From Hofstenia miamia (taxonomy: Eukaryota > Xenacoelomorpha > Acoela), in NCBI GenBank assembly GCA_004352715.1, contig SCFE01000001.1, positions 4,599,871 through 4,663,870 on the forward strand: 64,000 nucleotides of DNA. Reading direction: 5' to 3'. Made by a program: the position numbers and the translations under genes. Shown here piece by piece: positions 56,929 to 64,000 of the stretch. Every line of letters starts with the position of its first letter. The first letter of the stretch is position 1. The notes beneath the pieces were generated by a model. That model did not search any database. It was not told the DNA's origin and worked only from the letters and a program-made list of their open reading frames with translations.

Positions 56929-57219
56929 TTACAATTTTGCAGTTTCAGAGAACAAATTCGTAACTTCTTTTAAGCAAATTTTAAATTGTTTATCCAACTC
57001 TTTCGACCGGTTAACTCCACCAATGTTTCTGCTCATGGCGTAAAATGAGCCCAAACTAGGTGTAACAATGTAGTATGAAGAACATATCATTTCATCATTT
57101 GTTGGATGGAAAAGGCCTCCAACTGCAAGCATGTGCGCCATGTCATCTTTAAAGAATTGCTTCATGTGTTTTGCGACTGTCAAAGGAGCAGCTGTTGTCA
57201 TTAGTGGAAATCTAAGAAA
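56929..57219 (-). CDS. CPT1: CPT1-B last exon
   Basis: F-L-R-F-P-L-M-T-T-A-A-P-L-T, D-E-M-I-C-S-S-Y and a final S-E-T-A-K-L before TAA. 291 bases. Confidence 0.92.
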   Translation of the reverse strand, partial: FLRFPLMTTAAPLTVAKHMKQFFKDDMAHMLAVGGLFHPTNDEMICSSYYIVTPSLGSFYAMSRNIGGVNRSKELDKQFKICLKEVTNLFSETAKL

Positions 57220-60200
57220 CTAAAGTATTTGTGAATAAACGCTATGTTTCTAGTCAATTGATTATTTCGAACTAAGAAATCACTTATAATATAATAACAG
57301 ACAGTGGATATTGAAATTTATCTTCCAACAGTCAAGTTGCAATTGGGAATCTTTAATTCAGATTGAGTATGAACATAACTATGAATTTTAATAATCTCGA
57401 AATTTACTACAAAATTTTATATCAAGGAAGCACTCATATAATTGCATAGCATAACAGCAAGTATCAATTTATATGGCAAACTAAGGAAACAGAACTTAAA
57501 TCAGTACTCCTTATAACTGTTTTGTATGATTAAAATTGCAATAAAATTCAGACGAACTAATAAATATTTAGTGTTAAAAACATTTTATCAGTTTTTTCAA
57601 TAATAGATTTCTTCACTACGAATTTACATTTATGCTTTTGTGATGCTTAACAACTCTACAATAATCAAATATAGTTTGAAAAGCTAACGTGGGATTTGAT
57701 CATTCAATCAGTTTCAATGAATGTACGGCTTGAATCTTGCGTCTTGGGCCTACCCACAGAAAAGGTTTGCTTACCCAACCCAACCTGACCCGGTCCATTG
57801 GTTCGAAATTGGATACTGGTAAAAGATTCTCTGGATAATTTGAGTTACATCTATACCTGCATATACATTAGGCAATTTTATGTTACATCAGTTTATCGAC
57901 TCTCTGACTATAAGTTGATTTGAAAGTATTAGCTAAGATGTGTAATATCTACAAATAAATGATATTATTAACAAGTAGAAATAATGTGTTTAACCAAAAA
58001 TGTCATATTGTACAATAGTTTTTCTTTGCTTTTTTTGATAAAAATCTTCTGGCAATTTTGAATTACCTAAGCTTCTTAGTAATATATTTTTGAATGGTAA
58101 CATTGCCAGACCTCATAGTCCTTCTCATTATACGTTGGAATTATGTGCATAGATAGGTCTGCATAAATTCAAATATTATTATTAGGAACAATTTTACTTT
58201 CAGGAGACATTGTTTAGCATGGGGCTATGTAATGCGTTAGATGTATTGCAATATTAGCATGTAGCTAGGCTTATATAGTATTCAAATATAAAATACCTGA
58301 CTAAAAATTTTCTTTATAAATGGACTCGATATTCCTTCCCGTTGTGCGATGACACCAAGAGCAAATAGATGCCGATCAATTCCATTGAAAACCATAGCAT
58401 CTCGATTAAGATGAAAGTGCTCATCACAAGCTTTTCTTAATGCTTCAATCTTAGCCTTTTTGGGAGAGAAGGGATCCGACATTAGGTTAATGAACTTTAT
58501 CTTAGAAGATGTTAGAGGTCGGAAGTTTTCTGTACGGCCATCGTGAAATGTAAACAATGTTGATGGCTGATACATCTGATCAAACCTCCCTGTCGTTCGA
58601 TAGTATGCCCAGACGACAATTGTCTGCATTAAACCATCGAGATGTCCATTAACAGCTTTTATCTAAACGATGAAAAATGTTAAGGTCTTACATCGTTGTT
58701 ACATTTTATTGAACTGATTTTCTCAATGTAAAATTTTTAAACTGAACAAAAGCAAGCTAGAAATGTACGCATTCAAGAAGATCTAAGCGAAACAGCTCAT
58801 TTCTTAATATTAGCTACACTTTCAATTAAGGATTAGTTTCTGTAAATCTATTTAATACAATATCATCATCTTGTCAATAGAAATAAAAAATGGATTTGCA
58901 GGAGACTCTAATTCATAGTTATCAATTTTATATATTAGAGTATGCAGTTGAACAAGGAGGAATATCCATCCTTTTCAATTTTCCAACATTGATATTTTTC
59001 AGTTAAATGATTTAATATTCTATAAAAAAGTTAAAAGATCAAAAACTAAAATTCTAAAATGCATTTCATTTAGAGTCATTTACTGCACTTCTTTGCAACT
59101 TCTGAAGAGCTTCAGCACATAATTCATCATTCACATTGATCGCCAATGAAATGCCACATCATCACCTGAAAGCGATGTTGTTGACTGATTTATATTCAAA
59201 TTTTATGCATGTTTTACTCACTCATTTAAGAAAATATTTTTTATATTTCATTATTCGGAATTTTCATGCTCTATAATCAAGAATTGAATGCGGACATAAA
59301 GGCAATAATTTATCATGGAATACTAATTGAAAAAATGCCTTATTAAATTTAATCTCCAATAACTAAATACCAACCTTCATACTCCAGCAATTATAGCTAA
59401 TTCCCCCAACATTGAGCTTTTTATGCTTCTCTTTTATTTTTATTGACGTATTACTCTTCTACATGCATGTGGAATAATAATTCTTCATTTTTTATTCGTA
59501 TTCCTATTACTATTACTTGTTATATACCCTCTTCCTCTCACGAATTAATGTGTAGTTCGCAGTTCAGTAAACACACAGCTTGCAGGAAGTCTAGGAGTTG
59601 CTCTCAGGACTCTAGCTGTACATATCGAAATTTTCTTCTGTACTACCATCTATCTCCTACTCTTGAAAATGTCGCTTATATTTTTTGCTTACAGTCAGTA
59701 TCTCAGCTAGACTCCGACCTATAGAGGTAGAGGGGAATTCAAATCCTAGGGAAAGGGTTGCTACATATATGTATATATTTCGGGAGTATATAATAGCATT
59801 ACGTTAACTATTACTGAAAACAAACCAAAGTAGGCCTAATTTAGTGTCCTTGCGATGTTGTTTTATTGTGTACTGCCATGGAGTTCTGCTATTATACATG
59901 GAGGCGAAGCGCTTCCCGGAGAAGGTTATTTGTATTGCGTGCAGAAAATTTGTGCAGCACAAAATCTGATTGACGAAAGATGACAGCCAATTAAATTAAT
60001 TTAAAAGCCTTCTTCAGGAAGGAGGTAAATGCCGCTTCGCCTCCATGTATAATAGCAACACTTCATAGTACTGCTGTCAGCCAACATGGCCTGGGTCATG
60101 TACCGACCAGCCGAGGTTTTTGTCAAGAAATCTGTGGGGGATTTGTGAATTTATAGGGGAATCTATTCCCCTAAGAGCTCTGGATGAGAAACTGCTTACA

Positions 60201-62314
60201 GTTCCTAATTCCCCCATTACCACGGGCGATATTCCCAATTTATTAAACTTCTAACTCTTCATACGTCTCTATTCAAACTTTCACATTGCATTAAACATTT
60301 CTTTCCTTTGATGCATTTATGTTTATAAATGTTCCTAAGTTTTCTTCTTCACAAGTCACAACTACGTTTCAATGGTCTTACTTCTTGGTATGGAGTAAAC
60401 TTATTTTATTTTCATTTGCCCGTTCTCTAAGATATTCAGTCGCATGCAGTTGTCCTGTGATCTCTGTGGATCCTACATTACCTCTGGTGTTTGAAATGCT
60501 TAGCATCATTTATGCCTGCACGGCATGAGTGGCTGAATCTCTTAACTCTTTCATGAGTTTACATCAATGCGGGGTGTGTCAAATTATGAACTCATTTTGT
60601 TTTAATAGGTCCTTAATTTATTCCCAGTAGATAAAGAAAATCCAATTTCATAAACATTGTCCAAGATATTGAAGACATGATTACTTTTTATGTCTGTTAT
60701 CTATGTGCTCATTATATCAACATAAAACTTCAATTTGCATATTGAAAGCAAGCTCATTAGTGTTTAAGAGCTACCTTAAGTTAACTTACTATGTACATAT
60801 GCATATGGCCTTACAGCTTCTCTTGGCTTTGGGAAAAATGATTCTGAGAAAAGTATATCCGTAGTCGGATCAGTCAAGACTGCAATCTTCTGTTCACTTA
60901 GCTTCGCGTGGATTTCATTACTGAGATGCCATACGATTTGCTTGGGCTCCAAGCAGATTTGATTAATTCGGGGATACCTACATAATATTTATTTAATACC
61001 ACTAAGATTATGATTTAAGCTTGATATATTTATTTGTAGAATAAATAGACAATTCAAAAATAAAAAATCCAAGATGTGAATACTTTTTGGAAATTCAAAG
61101 TTTTTTTTGCTGATATAGATATACTTATAATTTTATTAGAATTAAGTAAAATGACATTAACCTGGCTTCATCAATTTCTCCAATTTTAAAAATACTGTTT
61201 ACAGATAAGCATTCTAAGTAATGAGCTTGATCGTAAAGAAACGTCGTCGCACTTCCATCAAAGTTTGTATGTTCATAGCATACTACTTCAGTACCATCTG
61301 AAAAGAATGTAACATTCGCTGATTTATCGAACCATATGTGAGCATTTCCGTTGCCACAAAATGACAGAAGATCCTAAATTGAAGGTACTGTTTTTAAGCT
61401 ATTTTGTGCTTTAACTCATATAAATTTTGAACGTTCACCTAAATATGATATCATTTGCACTTTCCATATGCTAGCCCAATTGCGCCAATGACATGTTGAA
61501 AACCAATCATTTACTTTTAACAAGGCAATGCAAAAAATATGTATATGATTGAACAGTGTGGCTCGTCCTAAAATATAAAATATCCTTCTAAAACAATTGT
61601 AAAATTCAATTGAGAATTTATTTCTTAATTTGATTTAATGTACAAGAGTATATATTCCAACGGAAACGGATCATACATTTTGAAAGAGGACCTATTCATT
61701 TGTGAATTCCCTGGCCATAACCCCCATTTTAATTTACACGCAGCTATAATTCACATAATATATGCAATTGTCCGTTCATTGCACAAATCATGGTGGGAAA
61801 TCGTAAGCCCTAGAGTGGAAAGTTTAAGGAAGTCAAATATTTGAACCTTTGAAAGTCTTAAGGACTAATGGATTTTAAATATTTTGAATTTTCTTGTTGT
61901 TACGTTTATGTTTAAAATAATTTGTCTGCACAATACTTGTAATCGAATCGGGTCGCGGATCAGATCACGCGGCATGGTTACTCATGCGGGTTAAAATATT
62001 TCCCGCCTCCCATCTGGCATCAATAGCAATGCTCGGTTTTAGAACAGTGGTGGGTAAGCTACGACCCGCCCAGAGCTTCTATGAATCCTAAATTCTATGC
62101 TTGCAATTTTTAAAACCAAAGGGAGAGTTACGTTTTTGGATTTGTTGTGGACATAAGCCAGAAGCCGAACTAACGTAATATATATATATATATATATATG
62201 AANNNNNNNNNNNNNNNNNNNNNNNNNNNNNNNNNNNNNNNNNNNNNNNNNNNNNNNNNNNNNNNNNNNNNNNNNNNNNNNNNNNNNGGACATAAGCCAG
62301 AAGCCGAACTAACG

Positions 62315-62352
<38 letters not shown>

Positions 62353-64000
62353 TAGTTTAATTTATATTGAGCAAATAAATAACATAATCTTCATAGCGAT
62401 TCGCAGGAGAACTACCCAAAACAATCCAAGCAGGCAATTCAGTCAGATACCCATTGTAAACGTAGCAACTGTGGACAATAGCATCTCTTCCTGCCATTTA
62501 TGTATATTCTTATCACACTATTTATCCACCATGCATGTCTTAGTCTTAATTATGTGGCGAAATTAGCCAATTTGAACCAAGGTGCAAAACGTGTCACTTT
62601 TTGACTAGCCACCCGACCTGATTCATTTAACAATGAACCGCGATCCGACCCGCCCCGTCTTCTCAAATTATACCTTAAATCAGTTAGTGTTCTTCAATTC
62701 TAACAATTATTACTTACCCACAACCTGACCCTAAATTCTTGACGCAGCTCGCGAGTTGGATCGAGTTGGTTTGACCCGCTTACTTACATGATTTAACATT
62801 ATGAAATGAAAAACCAAAAACTGAAGGAGAGTGGTAAAGCTACTCCAAAATCTTGCACTAATAAAGTAAATAATTACCTTTCCCACATTCTCTATTTGAT
62901 TTCATTTTCAAAATTTCCACCTCCACAATGGTGCACAAATCATACCTGACTTAGCAGAAATATAAAATTTGATGTTATGTACACAAAATGAGCAACATTT
63001 GATTAAAATTTTAATAAATGGATGTTTCGTTATTAATGTGTAGATTTAGCAATATAGAAACTGAATCAGGCGAAAATTATCACTTGCTTTCAACAAACGA
63101 TTACTAGTAATTATTGCAAAAAAACAAAGTGCTTCTAATTTATGTTTGGTGTTAGGGCAATCTGTATAAAAAATATTGGTGACAAATCAAAGCGTAAGCA
63201 TTCGTTAAATAAATTGGAAAAGTTGCATTAATAATTATTCTAAACTAGCAATAGAATTTTAATAAGCAGTTCACAGCAGCAGTTTTTTTTTTCAATGGTT
63301 GGTTTTATCAAGAATATGTACCATCAACATCCTTAGAAGAGATTTTTTTTTTTATAGATCGGAATAATGCTACAATAGGCTGAAACATTTTTTATCTAAC
63401 TAGCACTTACGGTGTTCATAGGTATATGGACAGTTTCACAGGCTAAACCCGACAGGAACATCGTTTTTTGCAGTGTAATCAAGTTCATTTTATCAAGTAG
63501 GTATGGGCTGCACATCAAACCTATTGAAGTGCTTTTTTGGAAATTATCTAAATTATGAAGTATACCTCCATTGGGAATCTGCCTAGTTAATCAAAACGTA
63601 TTCTTGCTAGTTGTTGATGAAGTGAAAACATTCCTTCAACTAATTGGAATTGATTTGTTGAAATAAGCGGAAAGAATGAACCACATATTGGTTCCGATAT
63701 TGCTAATAATATATATTAAAATGTAAGAACGGCAATTTTTAAAGTATAATCCCTAGAAATACATTTACCTGCCTACATTGCATTTGGTATTCTGTTTCTA
63801 AGTTTAATATAAACATTGCTCGTCGAATATAGTCGAAATTCTTCTCATTTCTAGGATCACATTCAATAATTTCTTTCATTTGAAAAGACCATTCTGTTCG
63901 GGGTAGATATGTGAAAGCTGAGAGGTCTATTCCAGGGCTTTCTTTGGACTTCTGAACTATACGTTCCAATGCATCTCTAAGTGCCAAGGGAGATAGTACA
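56929..64000 (-). CDS. CPT1: Carnitine palmitoyltransferase 1-like, copy B (C-terminal part)
   Basis: Five exons are visible: beyond 64000 to 63769, 61373-61162, 60977-60815, 58662-58297, 57219-56929. The four complete ones have exactly the lengths of copy A (212, 163, 366, 291), the same phases and closely similar protein. Catalytic His is in Y-E-H-T-N-F-D-G (codon 61271-61269) and W-F-D-K-S is canonical here. G-R-T-E-N-F-R and G-I-D-R-H-L-F are kept, T-T-A-A-P-L-T replaces S-T-S-Q-T-P as in copy A. All visible introns have GT donors. The N-terminal half lies outside the window. Copy B sits upstream of copy A on the same strand, so the pair is a tandem duplication. Reaction as for copy A. 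Confidence 0.88.
58297..58662 (-). CDS. CPT1: CPT1-B exon with GRTENFR and GIDRHLF
   Basis: I-K-A-V-N-G-H-L-D-G-L-M-Q-T-I-V-V-W, F-H-D-G-R-T-E-N-F-R and GIDRHLFALGVIAQREG, ending F-S-Q at GTATTT. 366 bases. Confidence 0.93.
59887..60057. mobile_element. MITE with perfect 24-25 bp inverted repeats, 171 bp
   Basis: The left end TGCTATTATACATGGAGGCG continues AAGCG and is exactly inverted at the right (CGCTTCGCCTCCATGTATAA, then TAGCA). It lies in a CPT1-B intron. The target duplication cannot be separated from the repeat; a TA inside TATACATGG could mark a Tc1/mariner-type end. Confidence 0.8.
60815..60977 (-). CDS. CPT1: CPT1-B exon 'YPRINQIC...PREA'
   Basis: Y-P-R-I-N-Q-I-C-L-E-P-K-Q-I-V-W and D-P-T-T-D-I-L-F-S-E-S-F-F-P-K-P-R-E-A, ending at GTAAGG. 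The intron to the previous exon is only 184 bp (2.5 kb in copy A). Confidence 0.9.
61162..61373 (-). CDS. CPT1: CPT1-B exon with the catalytic histidine
   Basis: D-L-L-S-F-C, I-W-F-D-K-S and V-V-C-Y-E-H-T-N-F-D-G; ends GCC AG at GTTAAT. 212 bases as in copy A. Confidence 0.92.
62045..62140. mobile_element. Possible single hAT end
   Basis: CAGTGGTGGGTAAGCTACGA followed by C-C-C-G-C-C resembles the terminal sequence of many hAT elements. No matching second end was found within the window, and a gap follows at 62203. Confidence 0.35.
62151..62347. repeat. (TA)n with 85-bp gap and duplicated flank
   Basis: The non-repetitive 29 bases GGACATAAGCCAGAAGCCGA plus ACTAACGTA occur before the gap (62149-62177) and again directly after it (62288-62316), each leading into TA. 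Either a tandem duplication or, more likely, a failed merge of overlapping contigs. Confidence 0.8.
62348..63768. other. CPT1-B intron, no further feature
   Basis: AT-rich with GACCCG-rich islets at about 62590-62660 and 62725-62780. No coding or RNA feature is recognised. Confidence 0.5.
63769..64000 (-). CDS. CPT1: CPT1-B exon 'LSPLALRDALE...', cut by window edge
   Basis: LSPLALRDALERIVQKSKES and D-Y-I-R-R-A-M-F-I-L-N-L-E-T-E match the copy A exon. It ends TGT AGG CAG at a clean GTAAAT donor, which fixes the exon end used to judge copy A. Confidence 0.9.

Noticed and set aside
59443-59724. 93-codon Ser/Cys-rich plus-strand frame
   Set aside because: Composition follows the local sequence, no domain, and it lies in a CPT1-B intron.
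60498-60560. tRNA-like A-box words (GAGTGGCTGAATC)
   Set aside because: No matching B-box or cloverleaf could be drawn.

Overview
The window looks like a piece of a draft invertebrate (probably arthropod) nuclear genome. It is AT-rich and has intron-split genes with GT-AG introns. Tc1/mariner, hAT-like, TTAA-type, Ty3, Penelope-like and LINE remnants are packed into introns and intergenic DNA. Seven runs of N mark assembly gaps, four of them in or next to (TA)n tracts. I cannot name the species, and there is no sign of a prokaryotic or organellar replicon.

Left part (1-12 kb): a doubtful minus-strand gene with a DUF4806-like look (709-1740), an array of GAATCGC-containing words (2.4-2.6 kb), a decayed Ty3/gypsy element (4.9-7.2 kb), an internally deleted mariner that keeps only the DNA-binding half of its transposase (8.05-8.60 kb), and the C-terminal half of a Tc1 DD34E transposase (9.46-9.99 kb).

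Centre (12-25.7 kb): six plus-strand exons of TRIP4/ASC-1, a transcription and ribosome-associated cofactor, covering the C2HC5 zinc finger through the ASCH domain to the stop. Its large introns hold several MITEs, an R4/Dong-like LINE, a transposon-borne gene fragment, and two paralogous single-exon genes for small secreted proteins on the opposite strand (15.4 and 17.6 kb).

Intergenic block (25.7-37.4 kb): a mariner-type element with 122-bp inverted repeats, a candidate hAT-like element, and a 3.9-kb element with about 312-bp terminal inverted repeats, 5'-AG...CT-3' ends and an exact 6-bp target duplication (ATTATA). Those three traits fit a non-autonomous Maverick/Polinton derivative. Its inverted repeats carry CCAAT, CRE and E-box words.

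Right part (37.4-64 kb): two head-to-tail minus-strand genes of the carnitine palmitoyltransferase 1 family. Copy A (37459-56090) is visible from the two-membrane-segment N-terminus to the stop in seven exons, apart from its start codon. Copy B (56929 to beyond 64000) shows its last five exons. Four exons have identical lengths in both copies, so this is a tandem gene duplication. Both keep the catalytic His and the W-x-D-K-S word but have diverged elsewhere from canonical CPT1. Copy A needs a GC-AG intron to stay open. Its introns have swollen with mobile elements (Tc1, mariner, a 2.8-kb TIR element with a nested hAT-like MITE, a Penelope-like RT).

TRIP4 and CPT1-A are convergent. The CPT1-like enzymes would form long-chain acylcarnitine at the mitochondrial outer membrane. 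TRIP4 is functionally unrelated, so the neighbourhood is ordinary eukaryotic linkage, not an operon.
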